Assembly: GCF_023734095.1 (NCBI RefSeq)
Contig: NZ_AP024620.1
Coordinates: 2,290,501-2,354,500, forward strand
Length of the DNA: 64,000 bases
Direction: 5' to 3'
Source: Moorella sp. Hama-1
GTDB taxonomy: Bacteria; Bacillota; DSM-521; Neomoorellales; Neomoorellaceae
Below, one piece after another: positions 51,046-59,648 of the stretch; within the stretch, counting starts at the first letter, position 1, and each line of letters starts with the position of its first letter. The notes beneath the pieces were generated by a model that ran no database searches, was not told the DNA's origin, and saw only the letters and a program-made list of their open reading frames with translations. Both the position numbers and the translations under genes were made by a program.

Positions 51046-52743
51046 TTATTCTATTTCTATACTGTAGCGTTTCAGTTTCTGGTACAGGCCGGAGGGATGG
51101 ATTCCCAGGATCCTGGCTGCCTCTTGCTTGTTGCCGCCGGCAGCCGCCAGGGCCCGCTGGATAGCCTCCCTCTCCGCCGCAGCTACGGCTTCCTTTAACT
51201 CCAGGCCCGGCTCCCTGCCTGGTACCTGGGACAGCGTGGCCGGCAGGTGCTCCCGGCGGATAATCTCTTCCCCCGGTTCCAGGAAATTAAAAGCATGTTC
51301 CAGAACGTTCTCCAACTCGCGAACGTTACCCGGCCAGGTATAACAATAGAAGAGCTCCTGCACCTCCGGAGCCAGGCCCTTTACAGCCAGGCCATAACGG
51401 CTGTTCAGGCGCCGGATAATGGCCGCCGTCATAACCTCGATATCTTCCGGCCGCTCGCGCAGGGACGGTATATGCAGGGTCACTACTGCCAGGCGGTAAT
51501 AAAGGTCGCGGCGAAACTTGCCGGCCGCCTCCAGAGCCAGGAGATCCTGGTTGGTGGCGGCGATAATCCGCACGTCCACTTTGATGGTCTTGCGTCCCCC
51601 GACGCGCTCAAAGGAACGTTCCTGTAAAGCCCGCAGGAGCTTGGGCTGCATACTTAAGGGCAAATCGCCGATTTCATCAAGAAAGATGGTGCCACCGTCG
51701 GCCAGTTCAAACTTGCCCGGTTTGCCGCCCCGGGCCGCCCCGGTAAAGGCCCCCTCTTCATAGCCGAAGAGCTCCGCCTCCAGCAGGTTCTCCGGGATGG
51801 CGGCGCAGTTAATTTTAATCAAGGGCTCATTGCCACGGGGGCTGGACCGGTGGAGGGCCTGGGCGAGAAGTTCCTTCCCGGTGCCACTCTCGCCGGTGAT
51901 TAAAACGTTAGCCTCCCCGCCGGCCACCCGGGCCGCCAGGTGTTTCAGCCGAACTATGGCCGGGCTGTTCCCCAGGATGCCCTGCCAGGCATCCTGCTCC
52001 CCCTGGAGGGAACGGAGTTCCTGCCGGTAAAAAATAATTTTGTTTTCCAGGACCTGGAGGCGACGGGAGATATCCGTAAGACCTGAGGCAGCCAGGTCTT
52101 CCAGGGCCAGGGCCTTGCCCGCGGCCCCTAGGAGGTTACCGCCAGCATCTTTCACCGGCATTTCCGATAATAGCAATTTCTTACCGGCATACTGGACCTC
52201 ATGGCCCACCACTGGCTTGCCGGTAGCCAGGACCTCAGGCAGGCGGCTGAAGGGTAAAACAGATCTTACCTCCCGGCCGATAAGGGTCTCGGCCCTCTGG
52301 CCCAGGAGCCCGGCATAGATCTGATTGATGCTGACGATTATTCCCTGGCGGTTTACTACCACCAGGTAGAGGGGAAAGTCATCCAGGAGGGAGGCATAGA
52401 GCCCGTTAATGGTTTGCAGCTGGGCCGCGTCTGGTTCCCTGGCCTTAAAGAGAAGGGCTACGCCACCCTGACCGTCGGGGAAATAGTCAACGCGGTAGTT
52501 TTTACCCCCGGTGGCAAAAAGGGTGTTCATCAGGGGTCTACCACCGGTAAACACTTCCGCCAAGCGCGTCTCAGGAAAAACCTCCGTCAGCCGCCGACCT
52601 TTTAGATCCTGGCCGGCCAGTCCCATGATGGCCGCTGCCGGGGTATTTGCCGCGATGATACGGTGGTCGGCATCAACGTAGATCATCCCCTCTTCCCCGG
52701 TTGCCAGAACTCTCCCCCAAAACTCCAGGTCGGTACCCGGCAC
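51046..52743 (-). CDS. PAS-domain sigma-54-dependent activator
   Basis: A 565-residue enhancer-binding protein. Two PAS-like domains (about 10-100 and 108-215; YVDADHRIIAANTPAAAIMG and VVNRQGIIVSINQIYAGLLG) precede the AAA+ domain with GESGTGKE and GAFTGAARGG. A Fis-type helix-turn-helix with NKQEAARILGIHPSGLYQKL ends it. The PAS domains suggest redox or small-molecule sensing. The frame begins with GTG at 52743, only two bases from AGGAGG, so the true start may differ. Likely targets are the sigma-54 promoter at 48222 and perhaps others outside the window. Confidence 0.92.
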   Translation of the reverse strand: MPGTDLEFWGRVLATGEEGMIYVDADHRIIAANTPAAAIMGLAGQDLKGRRLTEVFPETRLAEVFTGGRPLMNTLFATGGKNYRVDYFPDGQGGVALLFKAREPDAAQLQTINGLYASLLDDFPLYLVVVNRQGIIVSINQIYAGLLGQRAETLIGREVRSVLPFSRLPEVLATGKPVVGHEVQYAGKKLLLSEMPVKDAGGNLLGAAGKALALEDLAASGLTDISRRLQVLENKIIFYRQELRSLQGEQDAWQGILGNSPAIVRLKHLAARVAGGEANVLITGESGTGKELLAQALHRSSPRGNEPLIKINCAAIPENLLEAELFGYEEGAFTGAARGGKPGKFELADGGTIFLDEIGDLPLSMQPKLLRALQERSFERVGGRKTIKVDVRIIAATNQDLLALEAAGKFRRDLYYRLAVVTLHIPSLRERPEDIEVMTAAIIRRLNSRYGLAVKGLAPEVQELFYCYTWPGNVRELENVLEHAFNFLEPGEEIIRREHLPATLSQVPGREPGLELKEAVAAAEREAIQRALAAAGGNKQEAARILGIHPSGLYQKLKRYSIEIE

Positions 52744-52891
52744 TTCCTCCTCTCACCACCTTGCCCCTGCAGGTTTCTTGTTTTATGTTAACATTTATGG
52801 GCTGCTTTTGTAAAGCGTACGCACCAGCCGCCAGGCCGTGCGATCGATAATCCTGTCGCCGCTGCCGGCAGTTGCGCTCAGCAGTATACAC

Positions 52892-54388
52892 CTAATAAGC
52901 GGGTTTCTTTTCCAGCCCGACCACACACTCGATGTGATGGGTATGGGGAAACATGTCCACCGGCTGCACCGGGCCGGGTGCAAAGCCGGCTTCCTGCAAG
53001 TAAGCCAGGTCGCGGGCTAAAGTCGCCGGGTTGCAGGAGACATATACCACCCGCCGCGGCGCCATGGCCGCCACCGCTGCCAGCACCCGCTGGTGGCAAC
53101 CGGCCCGGGGCGGGTCCAGGATTACTACCTCCGGCCGGTAACCTGCCCCGGCCAGGTGCGGCAGTACTGCCTCGGCCGCCCCGACGCGAAAGCGCGTATT
53201 GGTAATATTGTTTAAGACCGCGTTCCGCCGGGCGTCGCTAACGGCTCCCGGTACCAACTCCACCCCCCTCACCCTTCCGGCCCGGCGGCTGAGCCACAGG
53301 GCGATGGAACCGCTGCCGCAGTAAGCATCCAGGACCTCCTCCCCACCCTGTAACCGCGCCCTGGTCGCGGCCTGATCATAGAGCACCTCCGCCTGGGCGG
53401 AATTAACCTGAAAGAAGGTCGCGGCCGATATGTGGAAGCGCAGCTCCCCCAGGCGTTCCTCCAAATAATCGCGGCCATAAATAAGTGACTGTTGGGGGCC
53501 ACCCCTCTGCTCAGGCTGCCCTTCCTCGGGGGGCTTGCTGGCTGCCGCCGGTGTCCATCCCCGCCTGCCTGGTACTACTCTTTCCTGGTGATCTGGTCCC
53601 CCGGCTTCTTGCCTCTTTGTTTTTCGGCGATTGCTATTAGCATCGAAAGGTTTATCAGTAAAATTCTGTACCTCGTTCCGGCTTCTGCCACCAGCCGTCA
53701 GGGATACAACTCCTACCAATTCTGGCAATCTACCCGCCAGTTTCTCCGCTAGCTCCTCTCCTCCCGTCCAGCCCGCCCTGTTCTCCAGGGCTACCAGCAG
53801 TTCACCGGTGGCCCGGCCCTGGCGCAGGGTTACATGTTGCAGGCCCGGGGTCAATCCCGGTAGCAACCGGGCTATTTCCCAGGCCGCCGCCAGAAGACCT
53901 TCAGACAACAACGGGCAGCAGGAAAAGGGAGCTACTTCATGGCTCCCCGGGCGATAAAATCCCAGCCGGTTTTTAGCAACGTGCAACCGCACCTTGTTAC
54001 GGTAACCCCAGGGGTTGGCCATGCCCAGAACCGGTAACACCCGCACCTCCTGCAGGTGTCCCAGGCGCAACAGGGCATCGACCACCAGGCGCCTTTTCCA
54101 GTGTAACTGGGCGCGATAATCCAGGTGCTGCAGGTCACAGCCGCCGCAGGTGGCCGCCTCCGGACAGGGAGGCAATACCCGGTCCGGCGACGCCTTAACG
54201 ACCTGCACCAGCCGGCCCAAGGCGTAATTTTTTTTAGTGGTCACCACTACCGCCCCGACCTGCTCCCCCGGTAGGGCACCGGGCACAAAAATGACCCGGC
54301 CGTCCTGAAGGTGGCCGACGCCGGCCCCTTCATGGCTTAAGCCGGTAATGGTGATAAGGTTATTGACTGGATGCATTGCTGTACCCAT
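52892..54388 (-). CDS. rlmD: 23S rRNA (uracil-5-)-methyltransferase, RlmD type
   Basis: A TRAM domain at the N-terminus (ITGLSHEGAGVG) is followed by the Fe-S Cys set (CPEAATCGGCDLQHL) and the methyltransferase domain: VLDAYCGSGSIALWLS (SAM binding), LDPPRAGC, and the catalytic Cys in VYVSCNPATLARDL. The 498-residue length exceeds the usual 450-460. The excess is a hydrophilic low-complexity insert at about residues 243-302, rich in Pro/Gly/Gln/Arg, between the second and third segments. The ATG has GGGGGAG five bases upstream. It is a single gene. Confidence 0.92.
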   Translation of the reverse strand: MGTAMHPVNNLITITGLSHEGAGVGHLQDGRVIFVPGALPGEQVGAVVVTTKKNYALGRLVQVVKASPDRVLPPCPEAATCGGCDLQHLDYRAQLHWKRRLVVDALLRLGHLQEVRVLPVLGMANPWGYRNKVRLHVAKNRLGFYRPGSHEVAPFSCCPLLSEGLLAAAWEIARLLPGLTPGLQHVTLRQGRATGELLVALENRAGWTGGEELAEKLAGRLPELVGVVSLTAGGRSRNEVQNFTDKPFDANSNRRKTKRQEAGGPDHQERVVPGRRGWTPAAASKPPEEGQPEQRGGPQQSLIYGRDYLEERLGELRFHISAATFFQVNSAQAEVLYDQAATRARLQGGEEVLDAYCGSGSIALWLSRRAGRVRGVELVPGAVSDARRNAVLNNITNTRFRVGAAEAVLPHLAGAGYRPEVVILDPPRAGCHQRVLAAVAAMAPRRVVYVSCNPATLARDLAYLQEAGFAPGPVQPVDMFPHTHHIECVVGLEKKPAY

Positions 54389-54517
54389 CGTGACTCCCCC
54401 TGGCGCCGTATCCCCTGGAACCCCTCATGTTGGGTGCCCCCACTAAAAACGGGAAAACGAGGGAGACGGTAAATTACGGTAAATAGTGGTAAACTAAGGA
54501 AGCGATAAATTCATTTA

Positions 54518-55216
54518 CTAAGCCCACTGTAGCGCATAATAAAGGAGGATAATCATAATCGTGTTCCAGGTAGCGTGGGCCGTGATTGAGGCCAGGATGT
54601 TTCCTGTACGCTCATAAAGGTAGGCCAGGCCTATACCACCCAGGGCCAGGGGTAAAAACCGCATGAGGTCCAGGTGCAGGAGGCCGAAAATAGCGCTGCT
54701 GCCCACCAGGCCGGCTGCGAAACCATAACGAGCCTTCAGGGCCGGGAAAAGAAAACCCCGGAAATAGAGTTCTTCCGTCAGGGGAGCCAGAAAGGACCCC
54801 AAAAACAAAGGAATAAGCAAGTCGGCCGGACGCCTGGCCTGCGTCACCAGGTCGGCGAAGGGCTGGGGGGTCGGGTTGGGAAAGAAGGCCTGGATAAAGG
54901 TCCCCACAACCATTACTAAAAAAAATAAGCCAAGACCGCCGGGCAGGCCTGCCGCCAGGGCCTGCCCGGCCCCTTCCTTCTGTAACCCCAGAGCCGCCAA
55001 GCCCAGGCCGGATTTCCAGCGGACGAAATAATGCAGACCACCCAGAATAGCGGCCGCCTGGGCCAGACCTACCAGGAGGTAGCGATAGGTCGCTGGTAGC
55101 CCTAAGCCAAAAAAGTGGATAAACAACCCCGCTCCATAGCCCGCTATTAGCAGGCCCAGGAGTACCAGCAGAGTATCCCGTAAACCCCAGGGGATCCTGT
55201 TATCTTCTTCTGGCAA
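54518..55216 (-). CDS. CPBP (CAAX-type) intramembrane protease
   Basis: An integral membrane protein of about 232 residues with seven or eight helices. The Abi/CPBP motifs are APLTEELYFRGFLFPAL (Glu-Glu-x3-Arg), FGLLHLDLMRFLPLALGG (His) and ITAHATWNTIM (His and Asn). Family members cleave prenylated or other peptides within the membrane; in bacteria some confer bacteriocin immunity. The start is uncertain: the frame is open to 55309, but that part overlaps the non-coding repeat. I use TTG at 55216, after GGTGAGG. Confidence 0.85.
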   Translation of the reverse strand: MPEEDNRIPWGLRDTLLVLLGLLIAGYGAGLFIHFFGLGLPATYRYLLVGLAQAAAILGGLHYFVRWKSGLGLAALGLQKEGAGQALAAGLPGGLGLFFLVMVVGTFIQAFFPNPTPQPFADLVTQARRPADLLIPLFLGSFLAPLTEELYFRGFLFPALKARYGFAAGLVGSSAIFGLLHLDLMRFLPLALGGIGLAYLYERTGNILASITAHATWNTIMIILLYYALQWA

Positions 55217-55264
55217 AACCTCACCCCATCTCCTGGTTCGACCGGGATTCCGGTGACAAACCCA

Positions 55265-55629
55265 GGATTTTCTTGGGAGCCCCACATGGGGGCTAACGCC
55301 ACCCTCCACGGACCATAAAAATGCAGGCTGAGGGAAGGAGCTGGCCGGGTACAGGCGAAGGGCGACTTGGTTCGAGGCGCAAGCAAACTCAGCGAAGCCG
55401 AGGTAAGCGGCGGTGAACGGGATAGGGAGCGTAACGTAAGTGTAGGAACTAAGAGTGCCAATCCCCGCTGCGGTTATTCAAAGGGATAAAGTGGAGCCAC
55501 CACCGCCGTTTAAGCAACTGAGCGCCAAGTTTGCTCGCCGAGAACCACGGAGCCTGAAGACCTGTACCGCCGGCCCCAGGAAGTTCGACTAGCGATAACC
55601 ATTTTGGGTAGAAGTCTATTTCCGGAGGA
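55265..55629 (-). repeat. Long non-coding repeat, copy B (inverted)
   Basis: The minus strand carries the same unit as copy A at 48348-48680, in inverted orientation. The two ends of the 48.7-55.3 kb segment are therefore homologous inverted repeats. Block order is conserved throughout and differences are scattered, so the copies are not recent. Confidence 0.85.
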
Positions 55630-55827
55630 AAAATAGTCCTGGCGACTGGCAAACAGGAAAATTTATTTTAAATATACCTCAAGGGGAGCCTGTTTAAAAG
55701 TATTTTTTTGTCAAAAGCGCCCGCGTTTCCCTTCACGGGACTAACTTACCGAAAAGTTCCTCCTGCGGATTGTTAAGGCTCTGTGGACTCCACTTTCCTC
55801 ATCTTAACGCCAATAAAGTAGCGGCAA
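55630..55827. other. Intergenic region before the DUF4912 gene
   Basis: AT-rich after 55660. No gene, terminator or repeat is evident. AATTTATTTTAAATATACC may include promoter-like hexamers, but no good pair is present. Confidence 0.4.
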
Positions 55828-55902
55828 GTGGATATACTAAGCGATGAATTTGAACTCCATTTAGCCTTTAGCATTATTCCACCAGAGAGCGGGGAATATG
55901 GC

Positions 55903-56499
55903 ATGGTCACTGCAGTTTCAGTGCTCATTCTGGCCTTCCTGGCTGGAATGTTTCTCTGGTATTGGCGCCGGCGGGTTAATAGACCGGCAGCCAAACCATT
56001 ACCGGTGGCGGTACCACCGTCCCGGGATTTGCCAGCTAAATACGGTAAAGACGAAATCGTCCTCATGGTCAAAGACCCTTACTGGCTCTATGCTTACTGG
56101 GAGCTAAGCGAGGCCAAAAAGGAAGAACTGTACCGCCGGTTTGGCCCGGGTGCCTGGGAGAATTCCCGCCCCATGCTCAGGGTCTATGATCTGACCGATC
56201 ACCCCTACGACTTTCTCCGGGCACCTTTTTTTGAGATCGCCATTACCGACATGGCCGATAACTGGTATATCCATACCGGCAAGCCTTGCAGCACCTTTTG
56301 CATCGACCTGGGACGGTTGATTCCCAATTACGGTTTTGTTACCCTGGCCAGGTCCAATATCGTGACCACGCCAGCGGACAAACCCAGCAGCGTTATCGAT
56401 CCCCTGTGGCCCCCCGTCGAGGCCTGCTGGCAGGCGGTGGAACGTTATGGTAAGGGCCGGGGATTCAGTTCCTCGTCAATGATTAAAAGCCAGAGCTAG
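55903..56499 (+). CDS. DUF4912 protein with N-terminal membrane anchor
   Basis: From the ATG at 55903 the protein begins with a hydrophobic helix (AVSVLILAFLAGMFLWYW) followed by Arg residues, then a linker and the DUF4912 domain (EIVLMVKDPYWLYAYWELSE, with the characteristic DPxWxYxYWE). The domain is SAM-like or carbohydrate-associated in Firmicutes; function unknown. The frame is open to GTG at 55828, but that has no ribosome binding site. DUF4912 genes are often next to GH57 genes, as here (56747), so a role in polysaccharide metabolism is plausible. Confidence 0.82.
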   Translation: MVTAVSVLILAFLAGMFLWYWRRRVNRPAAKPLPVAVPPSRDLPAKYGKDEIVLMVKDPYWLYAYWELSEAKKEELYRRFGPGAWENSRPMLRVYDLTDHPYDFLRAPFFEIAITDMADNWYIHTGKPCSTFCIDLGRLIPNYGFVTLARSNIVTTPADKPSSVIDPLWPPVEACWQAVERYGKGRGFSSSSMIKSQS

Positions 56500-56550
56500 G
56501 GGCGGAACCTTGTCTCTTGTTCCGTCCCCGGTTTACATATATCCATCACG

Positions 56551-56668
56551 GCGGCCTGGAAGTTTTATTTTCGGGTAACCCGCCATGCCGCCAGGCCGCA
56601 AGAAGGATAGGAAGGTATTTAGCCGGGCAAACTACCGGCGAAGCGACAGGAGGTAGAAAGTCCCCGGC
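56551..56668 (+). other. Structured leader upstream of the GH57 gene
   Basis: GCGGCCTGG (56551-56559) pairs with CCAGGCCGC (56591-56599), enclosing a CGGG-TAA-CCCG hairpin. GCCGGG (56622-56627) pairs with CCCGGC (56663-56668), enclosing CTACC/GGTAG. The GGGCAAAC stretch recalls a c-di-GMP-I aptamer, but the rest does not fit that consensus. No terminator follows, so any control would act on translation or stability. Confidence 0.45.
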
Positions 56669-56746
56669 ACTCAAGTATAAAGATAATTTACAGATCGCTT
56701 TGGAAGTTAGCCCGATAATATCTACCTAAGAGAAAGGAACAAGCCT

Positions 56747-58333
56747 ATGCCCCGTGGTTATGTTGCCCTGGTTCTTCATGCCCACTTACCCTATGTCCGT
56801 GACCGGGAAGACGATTTTTCCCTGGCGGAAAAATGGTATCACGAAGCCGTTACTGAGACCTACATCCCCCTGATCTATATCTGCCAGCGCCTGAACCGGG
56901 ATCAGGTGCCTTACAAAATCACCATCTCCCTGAGCCCGCCCTTGACGGCCATGATGGCCGACACCCTGGTCCAGGAGCACTACCGCCATTACCTGGAACG
57001 CCTGCGGGAACTGGCAGCCCGGGAGGTCTGGCGCACCCGCAATGACCCCCGCTTCCATGTCGTGGCCCGTATGTACCAGGATCTGTTTGAAAAGACCTAC
57101 GGTACTTACCTGGTTTACGGCGGCAATTTAATTAACGCCTTCCGGGATCTCCAGGACAGCGGTAACGTGGAGTTGATTACCTGTGCCGCCACCCACGGCT
57201 ACCTGCCTTTAATCGGCCTGCAGCGGGAGGTTGTCCGGGCACAGATTGAGGTAGCCGTCAATAACCACCGCCGCCTCTTCGGCCGGCCCCCGGCGGGCCT
57301 GTGGCTGCCGGAATGCGCCTACAACCCGGGTGACGACGCTATTCTCCGGGATTATGGCCTTAAATACTTCTTTCTGGATGCCCACGGTCTTCTTTATGCC
57401 AGGCCGCGACCGCGCTATAGCATTTTTGCTCCAGTTTACACCCCGGCCGGGGTGGCGGCCTTCGGCCGTGACCTGGAGTCTTCGAAGCAGGTCTGGAGCG
57501 CCCAGGAAGGGTATCCAGGGGATTGTGACTACCGGGAGTTCTACCGGGATATCGGCTACGACCTGGATTTTGACTATATCAAACCCTACATCCACCCTTC
57601 AGGCCTGCGCTTGGATACGGGGATGAAATACTACCGTATTACCGGAAAATCCAATTATAAAGAGCCCTATGTTCCAGAATGGGCGAGTTTCAAGGCCCAC
57701 ACCCACGCCGGTAACTTTTTATTTAACCGCGAGCATCAGATTAACTACCTGGCTGACTATATGGACCGGCCGCCGATCATTGTCTGCCCCTATGACGCCG
57801 AGCTTTTCGGCCACTGGTGGTTTGAAGGCCCCCAGTGGTTGGAATCCCTCTTCCGCCAGGTGGCGGGCCTCGCCCACCGGCCCTTTAGTTTTATCACTCC
57901 CAGCGAGTACCTGGAGCGCTTTCCCGTCAACCAGCCGGCCACGCCCTGCATGTCCAGCTGGGGCAACAATGGCTATAACGACGTCTGGCTCGAGGGTTCC
58001 AACGACTGGATCTACCGCCACCTGCACCACGCCGCGGCGGAGATGATCCGCCTGGCCAACCAGCACCCTACCGCCGAGGGCCTCCTGCTACGGGCCCTGA
58101 ACCAGGCCGCTCGGGAACTCCTGGTCGCCCAGAGCAGCGACTGGGCCTTTATAATGAAAACCGGCACCATGGTCGATTACGCCGTGGGCCGGACAAAAAA
58201 ACATTTACTCAATTTCTGGGTTCTGACACGTTCCATAGAAAAAAGCGACCTGGACCCGGAGAAGGTCCAGGACCTGGAGGAGGATAATAATATTTTTCCG
58301 GATATAAATTACCGGGTCTTCGCCAGCCGGTAG
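56747..58333 (+). CDS. GH57 glycoside hydrolase, probable 1,4-alpha-glucan branching enzyme
   Basis: A 528-residue family-57 enzyme. The first motif is LVLHAHLPYVR, and CAATHGYLPL is the second. The nucleophile Glu lies in GLWLPECAYNPG, the acid/base Asp in CPYDAELFGHWWFEGP, and SDWAFIMKTG closes the helical C-terminal domain (DUF1957). This combination and length fit the branching-enzyme subgroup that makes alpha-1,6 links in glycogen. It carries AGAAAGGAAC before the ATG and has no signal peptide. The structured leader upstream may regulate it. Confidence 0.92.
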   Translation: MPRGYVALVLHAHLPYVRDREDDFSLAEKWYHEAVTETYIPLIYICQRLNRDQVPYKITISLSPPLTAMMADTLVQEHYRHYLERLRELAAREVWRTRNDPRFHVVARMYQDLFEKTYGTYLVYGGNLINAFRDLQDSGNVELITCAATHGYLPLIGLQREVVRAQIEVAVNNHRRLFGRPPAGLWLPECAYNPGDDAILRDYGLKYFFLDAHGLLYARPRPRYSIFAPVYTPAGVAAFGRDLESSKQVWSAQEGYPGDCDYREFYRDIGYDLDFDYIKPYIHPSGLRLDTGMKYYRITGKSNYKEPYVPEWASFKAHTHAGNFLFNREHQINYLADYMDRPPIIVCPYDAELFGHWWFEGPQWLESLFRQVAGLAHRPFSFITPSEYLERFPVNQPATPCMSSWGNNGYNDVWLEGSNDWIYRHLHHAAAEMIRLANQHPTAEGLLLRALNQAARELLVAQSSDWAFIMKTGTMVDYAVGRTKKHLLNFWVLTRSIEKSDLDPEKVQDLEEDNNIFPDINYRVFASR

Positions 58334-58429
58334 ATGACGCAGGCACCTTGACCCTCAGCTTTAATAGCAAAAGCCGGCGGAGCGTACGCTGTCATGGTCA
58401 AACCCTCATCCCAGCTTGTAAATTTAAAG

Positions 58430-59125
58430 TTATCCTTGCCTGGTCATCCCCAGGTAGTTGTGAAGGGTTAACGGTACCCCGGATGGCAGGGCCGTCTGCA
58501 GGCGCCTTTCCACCTCCGGCCAGTTGACCAGCTGCCACCAGGCTTTGACATAGTCGGCGCGCCGGTTCTGGTAGTCCAGGTAATAAGCATGCTCCCAGAC
58601 ATCCAGCACCAGGATGGGGATGCCACCCCACTGGGTCAACTCCTGGTGCTTCTCCGCTGTCAGGATCTCCAGACGGCCCCAGGCCGGCTGCCAGATCAGG
58701 ATGGCCCAACCCGAGCCTTCTACATTAATAGCTGCTTGTGTAAACTGCTCCTGGAAAGCCGTCATGCTGCCAAAGTAATTGTCTATTTTCTCCCGCACCA
58801 AGCTTCCCGGCCCACCTCCCGCCCAGGGGCTCATCACCGTCCAGTAAATGCTATGCAGGATATGACCCGACCCGTGAAAGGCCAGTTCCCGCTCCCAGTG
58901 CTTAACCAGGGCAAAATCGCCCTTCTGCCGCGCTTCCACGAGTTTGATCTCCGCCTTGTTAAGTCCCTCGACATAGGCCAGGTGGTGACGGTCATGATGG
59001 ATACGCAGTTGCCTTTCACTGATAACCGGTTCCAGGGCGTTATAGGGATAAGGTAAAGGCGGCAACTGGTGCCCGCCCGGGGGCACCGCCGGCCGCGGCG
59101 GCCAGAAACTTTGCGCTTCGGCCAT
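58430..59125 (-). CDS. Fe/Mn superoxide dismutase
   Basis: A 231-residue enzyme that disproportionates superoxide. Metal ligands are His in IHHDRHHLAYV, His in FHGSGHILHSIYW, and Asp and His in LDVWEHAYYLDY. The gap WAGGGPGSL instead of the GGGxPxG of many Mn enzymes prevents a firm metal call. The N-terminus has a Pro-rich extension of about 18 residues. ATG 59125 has GGGAGGA six bases upstream. It is a single gene. Confidence 0.94.
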   Translation of the reverse strand: MAEAQSFWPPRPAVPPGGHQLPPLPYPYNALEPVISERQLRIHHDRHHLAYVEGLNKAEIKLVEARQKGDFALVKHWERELAFHGSGHILHSIYWTVMSPWAGGGPGSLVREKIDNYFGSMTAFQEQFTQAAINVEGSGWAILIWQPAWGRLEILTAEKHQELTQWGGIPILVLDVWEHAYYLDYQNRRADYVKAWWQLVNWPEVERRLQTALPSGVPLTLHNYLGMTRQG

Positions 59126-59278
59126 GCCCAATCCTCCCGGAAGTTATTTCCTTATATACTATGCGTTATTGACCCGGGATGGTAATTATTGAATCTAAAA
59201 GAGAAAAACCCTAAGCATATGTTTGAAATACCTCGGTAACTTTGTTAGAATAAAAATAGTTCAAGGAGGTTAAGTAAA

Positions 59279-59545
59279 ATGGATACTTCGAAACAATTCA
59301 TTAAAAAAGTTGTCCTTAAGACTCTGCTGTCTAAGATAGAGGAAATCAACCATAAATTGGCAGATCTGAAAACCAGCCTGGGTTATTTTGAAAAGAAATA
59401 TGGTATGGCAACGGAAGCTTTTTATCACCATTTTATCGAAGGAAGCTTAGAGGATGAAATGGATTTCTTTGAGTGGAAAGCCACCAAGGAAATGTACGAT
59501 GAGCTAAAAGCAGAAAAAGATGCCCTACTTGAGGTATTAAAATGA
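59279..59545 (+). CDS. Small coiled-coil protein, probable antitoxin
   Basis: An 88-residue, highly charged helical protein (KTLLSKIEEINHKLADLKTS, then EKKYGMATEAFYHHFIEG). Proteins of this form usually precede a DUF6516-like toxin gene, and here the next ATG overlaps its stop (59542). The ATG has CAAGGAGG upstream at good spacing. Since the partner is truncated, the pair is probably non-functional. Confidence 0.7.
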   Translation: MDTSKQFIKKVVLKTLLSKIEEINHKLADLKTSLGYFEKKYGMATEAFYHHFIEGSLEDEMDFFEWKATKEMYDELKAEKDALLEVLK

Positions 59546-59648
59546 TCCAGGAGTACCTTGACTTTCTCAAAAACATCGCCAGTACTTTTGCTTTAACCAG
59601 GGATTTCCGCCTTGTTAGGGAAGTTTCGAGCATAAATAGGATTTCCTT
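59542..59648 (+). pseudogene. N-terminal fragment of the partner toxin (DUF6516-like)
   Basis: The ATG overlaps the stop of the antitoxin-like gene. MIQEYLDFLKNIASTFALTR followed by DFRLVREVSSINRI resembles the start of DUF6516-type proteins. At about 59648 the sequence becomes the reverse complement of the radical SAM gene, so the rest is lost. Confidence 0.5.

Noticed and set aside
56622-56668. c-di-GMP-I riboswitch
   Set aside because: GGGCAAAC matches the first conserved segment, but the GAAA tetraloop and the GGGACGCAAAGCC segment are missing and the loop is too long.
59433-59648. C-terminal 72 residues of the radical SAM open frame as real protein
   Set aside because: They are the antisense of the antitoxin and toxin genes and lack the conserved end of the family.
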